From assembly GCA_030248215.1 (NCBI GenBank), contig JASANG010003720.1, positions 248,001-312,000 on the forward strand: DNA of 64,000 nucleotides. The letters run 5' to 3'. Below the pieces are notes generated by a model. The model worked only from the letters and a program-made list of their open reading frames with translations, ran no database searches and was not told the DNA's origin. The translations under genes were made by a program, and so were the position numbers. Every line of letters begins with the position of its first letter. Position 1 is the first letter of the stretch. This document shows positions 43,701 to 56,400 of this stretch, one piece after another. Source of the DNA: Enoplolaimus lenunculus (taxonomy: Eukaryota > Nematoda > Enoplea > Enoplida > Thoracostomopsidae).

Positions 43701-46700
43701 TGAAGTTATTTTTATCCGATTTTTAATTTCAATTGACGGGTGCTATACTATTCGTGAACTAGCAACCGTCAACGAAATAAATTTCTGTACAGAAGCCGTC
43801 AACGGGTACTCTGGTTGCGTATAGCACGTGTTGACGGAGAAACCGTTTTTTCGACAGCAACCGTCAACGAGTGCAAAGTTAACATAGGGCAACTGTCGAT
43901 CGGTTTAAAAAGTGCTTACAGCAACTGTCAACAGGAGAAACGATCTTTGACGGCAACCGTCAATAGAAGATTTCAATATAGACAGCAACCGTCAATTGAA
44001 AAATTTTCATATACGGCAACCGTCAATTAAAACTTTGTTTTGGACGGACGTGTAGTTTACGCAAGCTGTCTGCAAACCTTAAAAATTGTATCAACTATGA
44101 AATATCTATCAAGCGATATCAACATAAAGTCGTCTCATGAGTTTGGCTAGAATATTAAAAAGAAACACTTTTTGAATGTAACATAAAATATAAAATATAC
44201 TAAATGGTCCACGAACACTTTATATACGTTTTTATAGATAGATTAAAAGCGGACATGGCAATATCGAGAACATGCCCTGATATTATTTGCTGGCTGTTTT
44301 TCCTACAAAAACCGCAAGGGTTTATGATTTGTACTGGAGTGCAAATACTTTTAAATATAAAAACATGCGAAAAATAGCTTTATACGAGAGGCGTCAGCAT
44401 TACACTCCAATTCCGTCCGCTGCAGGAAAATTGGTCCGCCTTTCAAAAAATATTTTTTTGGAACTGTATACTCGCTTTCATAGACAGATTGCGATTATTT
44501 TATCGGAAACTATGTCCGCGAGCCAAAAACGGGTCGTTTTTATATGCATCAATCCGTCAGTCAACCGATACCAACTATTACATCGTCCGCTGAGATCCAT
44601 TATAGCCGATGGTGTACAGTTTTAAACAAGCACACTAGAACACATTTTCGTATTTTGTCAAAAACGAACCATTGCAAACTTTGTCTAATATGCACATTTG
44701 TCGCTTCGGGTTTTACCCTGCGCTACTTGCAGCATCGCTTACGTTTTACGATTGCATATAAATGATTCAATTCGGCTGTTAGTCAGTTGACTACGCTAGG
44801 GGGAGTTAAAATAGCGTACAAGAGTTTCGCATAATTTGCTTGTAACATTGCAACTCTTGTAATAGGAGGGCAAAGCTTTTCCAGGGCGAAAATGCTCAGT
44901 GCGCTAAGCCCACCTCCGGCTACAGGCCCGGGTTGCATTCAGTTAGTTTGAAACTACAACCTGTCCGTAGCTAAAAGGGACCCGAGGGACGGAGGCTTAG
45001 TCCTCTTTCCTAATAATTTGGTACCTGAAAAAGATTTTAAGCCGAAGTAAATTTTACATATATAGAAAATCAACTGACCAAAGGCTAGCTCTACTCCCCT
45101 TGCACCTAATTCCTATTGCTTTGTGTCAGCACATTCATAGACACGTTGGTAAATTTTAAAAAATCACTGTGTGCGCACAAGCGATGCTGCAGAATATGTC
45201 TAAGTATGTTGTAAAATAGGTATTCAAACAGGAGTGTAGAGACGATTTTTGTTCAGGACGGTATCACCTCGTGTTTAAAATGTTTTTACCTCTGTCATTT
45301 AGAAATGTAATTCTAGAGCCTAAAATTTTGTTTTTCTTGTATCTGCAGCTAATTTCCCCTTGTATACGCCCCTGATAGCAAAAGAAACATACTAAATGGC
45401 TGAAATCGGTAGTTTGCACATCCAACGTAAGGAAGTGTTTTTGTTACCATTAGCTGTTCAACTTGATAGGGGGACTTTAAAATTTTTAGCAGAAGGATTT
45501 TGGTATCACGGGCCAGTAGCCAAGAAGGCGCCAGGGGGTGGAACGCCATGCAAACTTTTGACCAACCTGTGTTGCTTAGTGTTCGAAGATTTTGCGAAAG
45601 GTTGAAAAAAATTTATTAAAGGGGTGGGGTAAAATTCTTTTAGGTAAAGCTCAGTCCACCTCTGGCTACACATAAAAACAACAATTGTGCTATTATAAAA
45701 ATAGTGTTATTTTATTACATTTTACACTTCTGCATGCGAAACATCAAAATATAAAAAAATTAAAATAACGCAACATCGTAATGTCCATTTCACTGGCGGA
45801 ATCCACAGGGGTCACGGTCAGCGAAAATTTTCAAAATTGGACCGTTCTGGGCATTCGCCGATTTGGGGACAACGCGGATCCAAAATCGTAACGACTGACA
45901 AGTTAATATATCGAATTTTTAGGTGAGCTGCAACAGGAGGAGGCCCGAAGCCAGTTCACATGAAGGATAAACTATTTTTCAGGAGGGAAGTACAGCAAGG
46001 CAGATAATTTCAAGGAGTGCTGGGCAAAATTTTTCCAGGGGAAGCTCGGCCGTTGGCCCTATATATTAAATATACCAACGCTGAGTCAACCGTCAAGTGA
46101 AGCTCTTTAGACAACGGCAACCGCCAATTAAATATTAAAGTTTAGACGGCAATCGTCAATTGAAAATTAAAGTTTAGACGGCAACCGTCAATTGAAAATT
46201 AGATTAAACGGCAACCGTCAATTGAAAATAAAACTTTAGACGGCAACCGTCAACCAGGGATTCATCTTCTAACGGCAACCGTCAATGCGAAAGCTAAACT
46301 TGAATAGCAGCCGTCAACGGGTACTTGTGAGGTATATAGCAACCGCCAATGGGTTTGCAAGTTTTGTAATAGCAAGTGTAAACAGGTAGCAAGATCAGAA
46401 ACCCCATTGACGACTGCCCTCTAAATTTTGGTGCAAATCTTGAAACAAATTTAAGATTTGCAAAATTTTAAACAGTAGCCGTCAACGGAAAATAAAATTT
46501 TGATAGTAGCCGTCAACGCAAACTCATTTTTGAAACTAGTAGTTGTCAACCGTCAATTGACGGTTCAAAAATCCACACAGCGTACGCACGTTATTGTGGA
46601 CGACGCATAATATTAAAACTTACGTTTTTAGCAATCCTTGCCGCCGCAGCTGTGCTCTATTTCGTTTATAAAGCGTACGATCCGGACATCAGGACTGAGC

Positions 46701-48013
46701 GTTTAACGTCGATTAATGCAAGAGTTGAGGTAAAAGTGAAACAATTAATTGCACTCAACCATTTTGGTCTTCAAAGTTTGGTAGGATGTAGAGCAGGGTT
46801 CAAACGGAATTCCGATTCCGGCTAAAATTCCAAAAATAATTGGGCTCCGATTTCGATTCCGACAGGCTTCTATTCCGATGCCGAAATTCCGATTTCTCGG
46901 TTATGAGTTTTTAAGCTGATTGAACTTAAGTTTTTGCCTATTTTTTCGTTTGTTTGCAAATCTGTTTGTTTTTGTTAGTAAGTATTCCCAGTAGCAGAGT
47001 AAACTATAGCGAAAACGACGCTCCATTAAATTGGTTAATTTTCAAAAATCTGGGTCTTGTTGTTTATGATTTCATAAGACTTTTCATATTTAAAGCTTTA
47101 GTAGCTCGCTAATACAGTCAGGTATACAAGCAATTCATACTGAAACTGTGAACAAAACATACATGAAGCAAAAAGTCAAAAGTCATACACTTTAGTTTAC
47201 GATATATTTACTAAAACTTAAATTCCGATTCCGATTCCGGTTCCGACAACAAAATTTGATTCCGATTACGATTAAGCTTCCGACAAAATTTACTTCCGAT
47301 TAGAATCCTGGTGTAGAGTGTTCGCCTGTATTCCGATCCTATGACATATATTTGGACTATTGATGTCGTGTCTAAATCGTATGTTCTGAGCACAGCCGGA
47401 AAATACCGCATTTCATTCGAGGTAACGGAATATTTCTGGTTCGCTTTCCACTTCCGACCCCTGCCTATATCAAAAGTGCGATAAATATAACGAAATTCCA
47501 GAGAATTTACTCAGAAAACTATAGTCAGTGACAAAACTGAAAAGTTTTCCTAAAATGTATTTAAACGCTTTTATTTGAAATAACTGGAAAACGTTTCTTG
47601 TTTGTTAAAATACAATAATTTTTAGACTTGATTTCAAAACTGTTTCCGAATACTCTGTTATAACCTTCCTAATAAAATTTCTTAAATGAAAAAAATTCTT
47701 ACAAATATCAAAAAATTATTTAGCGTATACACGTCTTCGTGTAGGTGGCTTGGACTGCCGATAAAATGAAACCTTTTTACATGGTTATCAAATATGACCG
47801 ACCTTTACTTAATCATTCAAGCTTATGTATTAATTTTAGCAGAAAAAAGGCTCATCATACATGGAAGCGATCATTGCGGGTGTTGTGTTTTTGGCCTCGT
47901 TTGTTCTTGTGATTATTTTTACCGCATTATCATGCGTCGTTGGTAGTCAACGGCATACGCCGACGTCAAAGGTTACCACAATGCCTTACACTATATCGAA
48001 TACTCGTGTGTAA
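40789..48013 (+). CDS. Claudin/PMP22-like four-helix membrane protein C
   Basis: Four exons: 40789-41131, 42468-42626, 46632-46729, 47840-48013 (phases 1, 1, 0), encoding 257 residues. TM1 is about residues 9-33. Loop 1 has Trp36, HGLW (53-56), Cys59 and Cys79, the closest of the three to the canonical claudin motif. Exon 1 is longer than in the paralogues because of a His/Asp/Glu/Ser-rich loop insert. Exon 2 starts DWN (TM2). Exon 3 is 98 nt. Exon 4 holds TM4 and a short Thr-rich tail. AATAAA at 48051-48056 is a likely polyadenylation signal. An in-frame GTG lies three codons upstream, but ATG at 40789 is preferred. Intron 2 contains a 3-kb inverted-repeat element ending about 22 bp before exon 3. 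Confidence 0.83.
41213..41394. mobile_element. hAT-like MITE 3
   Basis: CAGTGCCGACGG...AACGCCGGCCCTG with target duplication AGTGGGTT / GGTGGGTT (7 of 8). It begins 81 bp after the exon 1 donor of claudin-like gene C. Confidence 0.8.
41773..41970 (-). mobile_element. TTAGGC MITE
   Basis: GACCCATGTAAAGATCAGGG to TCTTTACATTGACC. Target duplication ACTTCAAC / ACATCAAC (7 of 8). Confidence 0.83.
42903..43066. mobile_element. hAT-like MITE of the GGCCCGTAGCCA type
   Basis: GGGACCGCAGCCAAGAAGGG to GATCTGGCTACGGGCCT, with a GGGGGGCTCAGCCC core. Ends are inverted but no target duplication is evident. Confidence 0.5.
43333..43525 (-). mobile_element. TTAGGC MITE (TTAC subfamily)
   Basis: GGCCATGTTACATTTAAGGC to CCCTAAAATTGGCC. 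Target duplication ATATTTCA / ATGTTTCA (7 of 8). Confidence 0.82.
43600..46608. mobile_element. 3-kb inverted-repeat element with CAACCGTCAA arrays
   Basis: Left end ATGCGTCGTCCACAATAACG and the exact inverted right end extend about 50 bp through GTGTGGATTTTTGAACCGT. Next to each end lie arrays of GGCAACCGTCAATTGAAA-type units (43660-44040, 46080-46560), all in the same orientation. The centre (44040-46080) has no recognisable transposase, and hAT-like fragments are nested in it. Lies in intron 2 of claudin-like gene C. Confidence 0.8.
45510..45673. mobile_element. hAT-like MITE of the GGCCCGTAGCCA type, nested
   Basis: GGGCCAGTAGCCAAGAAGG to CACCTCTGGCTAC inside the 3-kb element. Confidence 0.45.
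46796..47313. repeat. CCGATTCCGG-rich dispersed repeat
   Basis: Begins CAGGGTTCAAACGGAATTCC and ends with TTCCGATTAGAATCCTGGTG, with many TTCCGATTCCG motifs. Relatives at 62677-63028 and 63563-63918 begin CAGGGTnCAACCG. Probably a hAT-like MITE family. In intron 3 of claudin-like gene C. Confidence 0.55.
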
Positions 48014-48319
48014 CGTTATCTGTTTCATTGATGTTCGTACATGTTTAAATAATAAAAAATTGTATATATTTGCCAGATTTGTCGTTTAATACGGTTCACA
48101 TGGTTTCAAGCCAACAAAAAACGCTATATTTACTGCAATAGGTTATGGTATTGTACATTGTTTCAAATCTATTTTTGACTTGACTTAACTGAAATTTTAG
48201 ATTAAGGGTTGTGTCAGACTCAGTGCTCATCGCTGAATGCTACCGTGCATGCGACTTGTGTTTGTCATTCTAGGTAGGAACCGGGACTTCAGACCTTTCC
48301 ATTAAGTAACTGAAAAGGT

Positions 48320-48384
48320 GGGCCTCTGGAGCAGGAATCGAACTTTCAGCCTACGGATCCTTAAGCCCGTCTCTCCAACTGCAT
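48320..48384 (-). tRNA. tRNA-like sequence, probable SINE head or pseudogene
   Basis: On the minus strand GTTCGATTCC matches the B box, and a stem-loop ACGGG-CTTAAGGA-TCCGT resembles a Leu(TAA)-type anticodon arm. The loop is one base too long and the acceptor stem is not convincing, so a functional tRNA is unlikely. Confidence 0.3.
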
Positions 48385-49014
48385 GTTTCGTCGACTATGT
48401 GTCGACCGTATGCTGCCAGCTAGCATACATACAGCGTACTGCACTATATTGCATGTGCACATAACGGACAAGCATGTCTCACATGTTTACAGTGTTAAAG
48501 TTCAAAAGTTATTTTGATGCGTCTCACACTGGGCCACTGCCAAAAGCCACCGCATAGCGCCGTGGTTTAAAGATTGCCTTGGCGTCTGGCGGCGGATAGC
48601 GGCACGTGTGCGGCACTGTACCTGAAATACTTACGTTGCATAAGCTTATTTATAAAAGTTCGTTGTGAGAAGTTGTATGGTGGTATGTTTATGTTTTGGT
48701 TGGATAAACTCACCTCATGAGTTGATTCAGTATTCAAGAAAGACAAAAAAATTGTAAGAGTGAGTACGACTTATCCACAATTCGATACACAAAAACTGCG
48801 ACACAGATCTATATTACATTTGTAGGCCAATGTATAGCACAGGGGCTTCCCATTTTTGAAGGTGGAAAATTTATCACCAGGAGCGCAGTGCAGGGACTCC
48901 TGCATGATGGCTAGGAATTCCGCTGGTTTGGTAGGAAAAATCACAAGCATAATTTTGGCTGGGAAAGCTGGAAAAGTGAGCAATTCGGACGTCTGAATAT
49001 TTCCTACTTCGGTA

Positions 49015-49625
49015 AGGAAGGTTTAGAGGTTTAGTCAAGGTTCGCAAACCAGGAACCGTGGAAAAGTTAAACGTATAGGTTTTTTCTAGGTCGGGTACGG
49101 TAGGACTGGTTTGGTTTCTTTGTCTTAAAAATTAGAATGTGTGGTTCGGTTAGGCAAACGGAAAATATGAAAAGTGGAAAATTTCTTTTGAGTTTGTAGC
49201 GAAAGTTGGAGGTGTAGGCGGGTTTTGAAAAACGGGAAAAGCGAAAAAGTTAAACGAGTAGGCTTTGTTTAGGTCTGGTGGGGAAGGAACCGTTTCGTTG
49301 GTTTGTCTGAAAAATTTAAATTTGGGGATCGGTTCGGAAAACGGGATAAGTACAAAAGTGGAAAATTAGGTATGTGATTCCTTATGGTTGGTAGGAAAAG
49401 TTAGAAATGTAGGCGAAGTTCGGTAACCAGGCAAAGTGGAAAAGTCAAATGTATAGGTTTTCTCTAGGTCTGATAAAAAAGGAACAGTTTCGTTTGAATG
49501 TGTGATTCGGTTCGGAAAAAAGGAAAACAATCATAGGCATATGATTCCTTTTGGCTGGTACGAAAAGTTAGACGTGTAGGCGAGTTTTGGAAAACGGGAA
49601 AAGTGGAAAATGCGAACGCTTGTTT
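49015..49625. repeat. About 200-bp degenerate tandem repeat, three or so units
   Basis: Recurring blocks GGAAAAGTTAAACGTATAGG, TAGGTCTGG, TTCGGAAAACGGGA and GTGGAAAATT occur in the same order about every 180-200 bp. Non-coding. Confidence 0.6.
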
Positions 49626-50378
49626 TTGTTAATAGTGCGTGATTTAGTGTGCCTATCCTCATTACCAACTCCGCGTTCAAGTTCGTATCACGCTTTCCAA
49701 GTCGGTTCCGAGACCAATTTCAGAGTTTTCGTTTAGGTCCCCTAAATTTTCAACGAGGTGGGTAGCTGGGCCAAGCCGAATGGTTCGTTACGTGAGCATG
49801 ATTTGAAGAAAATATCGCCATCGAAATCCAGCAATTACGTATTTATAGACTCCAGACACATATGCCTTGAATACAAGACATTATTTTCTGAAATTTTTCA
49901 GAAACCTGTGTCTGAAATTTTTAACACTAAATGTCTTAGTGTGTTTAATATACATTAAGACAAATATGTTTGAAGTAAAAAGACTTGTTTGGCTGATTTT
50001 TGAGACATATAATGCATTCTCGCACGGACTTGACCATAAAGGCATTAAAATGACGTTTTGTGTTTAACAATCGTTTGATGCAAATTTAATACGCTTGGCT
50101 TTATATAAATTGCTCTTTCAAGTTTTGTATATTTGGCCTGTCAACGCACACATTTGAAAGCAAGCAGTATTGTGATTTTAAAAAATATAGTTAGCTTTTC
50201 GCTTGCACCGCTCGCGAAGCTTTGTTGTTTATATCTTGCAATTATTCACCGTAAACTTCTGGATCCTCCACTGCCGTCGCCCTCAAACAGCACATGTCTG
50301 AAATATCAAGTGTACATCATACCTTTGTATGTGACTGTCATATGACACTTCCGTTGTTGCCTGTCTTCCTCAATTGTT

Positions 50379-50590
50379 TTAAAGATGTCTACACATGTAG
50401 TACATATCTGCTCTGTAAAACACTACTTAAAATACTATAGTCATATTTTTTACTAACTTTTTTAAGTATAAGCGTACTAAATATTGAGTAAATCTTTGCT
50501 CAAATAATGTAAATAAGTAAAACTACTGCTGTTATTTCCTGATTAATTAAGTAAATATAAAGCTAAAATTCTGTGTTTTAGTGAGTAGTT
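50379..50590. repeat. Dispersed repeat shared with 61165-61345
   Basis: Both copies contain AAAACTACTGCTGT and ATTGAGTAAATCTTTGCTCA with the same order and spacing, about 85-90 percent alike by eye. Superfamily unknown. Confidence 0.7.
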
Positions 50591-50697
50591 AATATCGTGT
50601 GTGTCGAGCATCATAGACGTGCCCGAAAGGTTTCAGTTAGGCTATCGGACGTCTTGCTAAGCTATGGTATGAAACCAGCATATTTTTCGCGCGAAAG

Positions 50698-51140
50698 TTT
50701 TGATTTTGGAGGGAAAATTACAAATTTTGATGGAAAGTCTAAATTTTGGCAGGAAAATTCAAATCTTGGTGGTAAATTTAAATTTTGTGCGAAAATGTAG
50801 ATTGTGGCGGTAAAATTCAAATTTTGGAGGGAAGTTTAAATTTTGGCGGAAAATTCAAATTTTAGCGGTAAAATGCAAATTTTGGCGGGAATTTTAAATT
50901 TGGCGGGAAAATTGAATTTTAGCGGGAGAATTAAAATTTTGGCGGAAAATTCAAATTTCGGCGGTAAATTCAAATTTTATCGGTACGATTAAAATATTGT
51001 CGGAAAATTCAAATTTTGGCGCAAAAATTAAATTTTAGATGGAAGAATCAAATATTGGCGGGAAACTCAAACTTTAGCTGTGAATTTAAAATTTTGGCGG
51101 AAAAATCAAACTTTAACGGAAAATTCAACTTTTAATTCCC
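50698..51140. repeat. About 21-bp minisatellite with E2F-like cores
   Basis: About 20 degenerate units of the form AAATTTTGGCGGGAAAATTC. Several contain TTTTGGCGGGAA or TTGGCGGAAAA, which match the E2F/DP consensus. Confidence 0.75.
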
Positions 51141-51439
51141 ATTTTGAGTAGCTCAGAAGAACTAAATAAGTGTTGATTTTTGGTTGTTCAACAAATGGCA
51201 TGTGACAGTTATCAGGGGCGCACACAGAGGAGGGCCGGGGGGCCGCGCCCCCCTTCAATTGGAATCAGTACCTACTTGCGTAAAAATTTACATTAGATAC
51301 AAGAATTACGTATTGATTCCCGTACGCTTCCCCCGCGACATTTTTTGCAATCCACTAACTGACCAGATCAAAACTAAAGAAAAAAGTATAACTTCATCGG
51401 CCTATAAATTATAGCTTCGAACCTTCTCTCACTCTGTTT

Positions 51440-51644
51440 GGCCCATAGAATAGGGCCGGTTCGTTTTTCGGCGGGGCCATAATAGAGTCAGTTTAGTGTT
51501 AGACTAATTTTTTTGCTTAGACTTAGGCTTAAGCTTAGGCTTTAGGCTTTGGAACAGGCTCATCCATACGCTTAGGCTTAGGATTAGGCTTAGGCTTAGG
51601 AATATGCTTATACTACTGTTCCGGCCTCGTTCCTTACATAGGCC
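51440..51644 (-). mobile_element. TTAGGC MITE
   Basis: GGCCCATAGAATAGGGCCGG to CCTTACATAGGCC. Flanks CTCTGTTT / TTCTGCTT agree at 6 of 8. Confidence 0.77.
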
Positions 51645-52571
51645 TTCTGCTTCAACTCCTGGTTTATAAAATATTTCGTATTATATAAAAATTCTCACAC
51701 ATAGACTCCAAACTAAAGTTCTGTACTACACAAAGGTAAAGGCACGGGCCTCACAGGTTGCGCCCCTCCCCTCTAATCAAAGTTTTTCGCCACGCCAAAG
51801 CTGCCTGCTGAATGTGATATGATGTTACCACTAAATTTGGAACACCTTGCGTATGATTAGCCAATTTGAGAGTAGTTGTATGATCTACATGTTGCAAAGC
51901 ATGTCTCACTCTGCTCAGTTTTAACGTGAACTCCGTATTATGAAATGGTGAAGCTTTGCATTTTATTACCATCTTTAAAATTTGAGCTGGTCAGGTCGAG
52001 GAATTTAACCTTGATATCTATCTTTAAACAGCGCCATAGGCTAAACAGTTTTCGCAAATTGATTAGTGGAAAATATCGCGCACGAAACGAGCGAGAAACC
52101 AGACGTGATATGTATATCTTATGACGCACGTACTAATTCCGATTCGGTAGGGCAGCGGTCCAGTCTGCCCCACTCACAATAAGCACCTAAGCAATGTTAT
52201 ACTAACTTTAATTGAATATGGTTCAACTATGCATTTTCACAAGGTTGTTTGTCAAGAAAGCCACAACGGTGGATTGGAATAATGCTTTTTGTTCCGTTTA
52301 ATGCTCTAGCTAGTTGAACTTTTAAGTAATCTAAAAGTACAATCACATTGATGGTTCTAAGTTCCGTGTTATATCCTCATATGTTTGAAATCTGTGCCGC
52401 ATTCGCAAATGGATATACCATATATCACCAGTTAGCGATAGTTTATAAAACTAACGAATTACATGTTAAAAGTTAACACAAAACACGCACTGAATTCTAG
52501 CTAGCCAGTACACAGTTGTAGTACACTAGTAAGCATTGCATTTAAAATCTAGCATCACTAGTTGAAGCAGT
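51645..52571. other. Intergenic DNA between claudin-like gene C and the SSU-2-like gene
   Basis: Mostly unique AT-rich DNA. Open stretches on the minus strand at 51751-51972 and 51938-52129 lack splice sites and were not called. Confidence 0.4.
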
Positions 52572-52643
52572 GCCGCGATAGCTCAGTTGGCAAAAGTCCT
52601 GGCCTGGCTAGCCAAAGGTCTCTGGTTGAAAGCCAGCCGTGGT
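52572..52643 (+). tRNA. tRNA-Ala(GGC)-like sequence, possibly a pseudogene or SINE head
   Basis: TAGCTCAGTTGG fits the A box; TGGC-CTGGCTA-GCCA forms an anticodon arm with loop anticodon GGC; CTGG-TTGAAAG-CCAG gives a seven-base T loop. GCCGCGA pairs imperfectly with CCGTGGT (two G:U, one mismatch). The T loop lacks TTCGAAT, so activity is doubtful. A dispersed repeat follows at 52680-52870, as expected of a SINE. Confidence 0.45.
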
Positions 52644-53444
52644 CAGTGGGGCGGTGATATGATGAACCTAAGGGGCGCATGTCCAATTTTTGGGTCTTTT
52701 CCGTTATCTACCGCAACCCGCATTTGCCCAAAAATGAAAATTTTTTAGATCCCAAGATGGGTCTTGGGTGGGAATTAAAAAATCGGATTTTACAAAAATT
52801 CGAACTTTGGTGTGAAACGATCAGGGGAGGTCATGAGAAGCTCGAGCGCACCTACTAAGCACACTTCTTATACAGAAGCTCCGGCACCTACTACGTCAAA
52901 GCCAGAACCACGCAAATATTTCACGTATGGTGTAGTTGGAATAGTTCTAGCAACAACCAAAATATTCTGAGGTTAACTTACCAACCTCTGTCTCTTCCAA
53001 AAATATTAAGCCGTAATTATCAACAAATCAAACTGGTACGAAAACATGTAAACCAGTACGGGATATAGCGAAAAGATCTCTAAGAAATATAAACCAGTCT
53101 GTATTAGGCAATAGTTAGCTGCCAGTATTTGCGTAAATTTTACACTTGTTTTTTTACTTTTCTTTTCTTTCTTTGCGTAGCCGCAACCATTTTGCCTTAA
53201 CCTTGTTGTTCCATTCGTACATTACAGCGGATCTCAAAATCCGCTCACATTGGAATACGCCGTTAAAAGTGCTTGATTTTCATATTACGTTATTTTGTAT
53301 ACATTAGATAAGTTTATAATTACTGCCAAACAAATATGCATGTATTTATCTATATTATGCATGTACATTGTTTTAGCGTTAAGTTACAGAAATATGAGTA
53401 GATTATTTATGGTTAGTTTAACATGTCGGTAATTTATATTTTGT

Positions 53445-56400
53445 ATGGATCAGATTGAAGTACTGCCATCAACTGGTAACAACGAAACATTACCGGACAT
53501 AAAACCAACGACTGGTGTTGGTGTATTAGATTGGCTAAGAGAAGGCAAAGAAGCTCCGGAGTGGTTGAGAACAAAACAAGCGCCAACAAATTCTTCTGGT
53601 AATGGTGAACAATCAGGACATTCTGCAACGAATGGTCAGGTTGATAGTAATGATTGCCAGCAGTTCGAAAGAGGCAAATTACCAGGATACGAAGATGTTA
53701 ACAAAGAAGGTACGTTCATTCGCCCTGGTTTCGGAATAATTATTTTGATTTTATTAAATATATAAAAAGTTACACATATAAATTGGTTTAACTTTTTTAG
53801 CGTCAGTTAATATTAACATAGTACTCATTTCGGGTGATTTTCAGTGTAGGGCTTGTTGTTAGGTTTGCACTTATACGTATCCAGGAGCTAAGAATATGTA
53901 CCCTCTTATCGATCGTTTCGTGCTGACAATCTGCGCAACTTGGTCATCAATTTAGAATCTCTGCTTTACAAACTTGAAAAATATAAATTGTAAAATTAAA
54001 AGAATCTCACCGGAATATACAGTAGCCACCATTAAAATTGTTTACTTTTAATTTTTAGATATACGTAATATGAATAGTTCTATTTTTGTGCACTACTAAG
54101 TGAATGCCTAACTTGTATCTATTTTGGAATATCTGTTTTATGCGAACAATGCTTACTAAGATTAATTTTTGCCTAATATCAGATACACGAGTGCCACCGC
54201 CATGTCCTCCAGAACAGCCAAATGAAATTGTTGCCGAACAACGATATTTTGATAGGTGAGTTACTTTGTTTCTAGGCGCTCTGAAATTGACGCATTCATG
54301 GATGTAAATTTGGCTGATGCAGCAACCGTTTTTAAAATTGTGTACTGTGTGTATATTATGTGTCAGTAGTTGTATTTATGCGCAAAATCTGCTTCAAAAT
54401 ATAGCATTGGGCGGTTTCTCACTGGTTACCCACTGGTTATAGAGCAGTTTTAATTTTTTTTAGTTTTCCATTATTATCAAAAGAGGATGCGTTTGAAGCT
54501 TTAAAAAGGGAAGTTAAAGAGCACGCAACGTGGAACCGAAAAGCGTTGAAACGAATGAAAATTGTTAATATAGAACCGGCGACTGCGCTTCATGTAATCA
54601 GATCAAAATATACTTTCATGTTGTAATGTTGACGTAACTTGAACTTGGCAGTAAAAGTTGCAATATTAATGACGTCAATGTAAAACAAAATGAGTAGACT
54701 AACAATGGTTATCGGAAGCGTGTTGTTTACAAATTTGTTAGCATTATAATAAATTTCCTATTAGTAACATCTTGTTTAAACAGCACAAGCTAGTGACAAA
54801 CGGTACGGGCTTCCCACTATGAAGATTGGGAATCTATCTTTTCAATCTACGTAGCGCAATTTGTGAAAGTGGATTGTTTAGAAGCGCGGTTTCTTGTATT
54901 GTTCAGTGTGTTTTGTGCTACAAACATTGCATCTGTGAGCAATATATGGAGAAATTAGCCACGTTTTTATTTTTAGTATTCCTTAGAAACTCATCGCGAA
55001 CTACGATCAACAGCATATACTACTGAACCATATGTTGGTATGTTTCTTATTGAGCTAACAATGCACACATGTACACATAACATTTACATTATTTTCTTTT
55101 TCCTTACTATTTATTCCAATACACCAGATATTTTGTCCGAAGATTACTCAATGGTTTAAATGATTAAACCACATTCTGGCTTTCCTAGATTTCAGAGTAT
55201 ACAGTTTAACGCTACCAAGTTTAGAAATTCCGGTTTAAATAATAATTTGAGGAATAATCAGCGATTATATATGATTTAAAGTTATGTGGTTTGGGCACAG
55301 TGGTGAAATTAAGATTTCGCAAACAGGTTTTGCTTTAACTACCACGCAGTATTGTGAGTTTCTGCTGTTGCTATTAGCATTAGATTTTGCTTTTTCTTTG
55401 TGTTGCGTTCGAGATGTGCGGTCTCGGTCAAAATTGGTGAAGCCGGGTATATAATGAGTTTTGTTAATTATATGGCAATATAATAACAATGACTGTTAAA
55501 AACTGCGAAAGATTCAACCCAGACCAGCCAAATATTGACACCTCACATTTCTAGTTACGTGTGAGTAATTTTGTTTATAGGCCAATTTATTGATTCGTAT
55601 GGCTTTCCGCCAGGTCCGTGGGATATAGAATGTTTTCCGTCTGGCAAATACACTGAAGAGCGCAAACAGGTCGAAGTACCACATACTGCCAGTATTATGG
55701 TAATGTGTGATTTGATTTTACTATGTAGTGTTTTATTGTCGTGATGACCTACTTGCTGGGGCACTTTGATTGGAACAGGAATGCCTATTTTTTGTCAGAG
55801 CATGAACTTCAATCAGAATTCGAAATTTCTTAGCGTTAACATCAGGTGGTTTTTCCAAGTGTTTCTGCCACATATCTAAAACGATGAAACGTTTTAATTG
55901 CACTATAGTTCGCAACCATGTTTCACTTGTTGCAGACTTGTGCATCTTGTAATGGCGTTGGCAATTCGCATTGTTTCTTTTGTCACGGAAGCGGTGTTGA
56001 CGGTTGCAACATGTGTCATGGGACTGGTATGAAAACTGGGATTCCGCATCCTTCTCAGGCATTCGCTGGTCCTGCAGCTCATGCGCCACCGTTTGGAGCA
56101 CCTGGACACGGAGGTGGTTTTGGTGCGCCAAGCTTTGGCGCGCCCGCACGATCTACTATGTATAGAACATCGTTGGGTAAGTGGACGTTCGTAGTTTGAA
56201 TCATAAGCGTACAAGTTAATCTTTTTCCATGTAGGCTTAGATATGATTTGCGCGAGAAAAAGTATTGCGTATAAATATTATCATAATATTGGTTTTGTTT
56301 TAAAAAAGTGTCATGGTAAAAATGAGTTTATTGATATTGGAAGTTTCATTTTGCAACGTCTTACGGTGGCGAAGGGCCCGGGATGACCATAAAATTCTTT

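Noticed and set aside
44287-44765. Open frames of 112 and 73 codons in the 3-kb element
   Set aside because: No transposase motif or similarity recognised, and the two overlap in different frames, so not called as a transposase.
55733-56214. Minus-strand open frames of 138 and 103 codons
   Set aside because: They are antisense shadows of the zinc-motif exon of the SSU-2-like gene.
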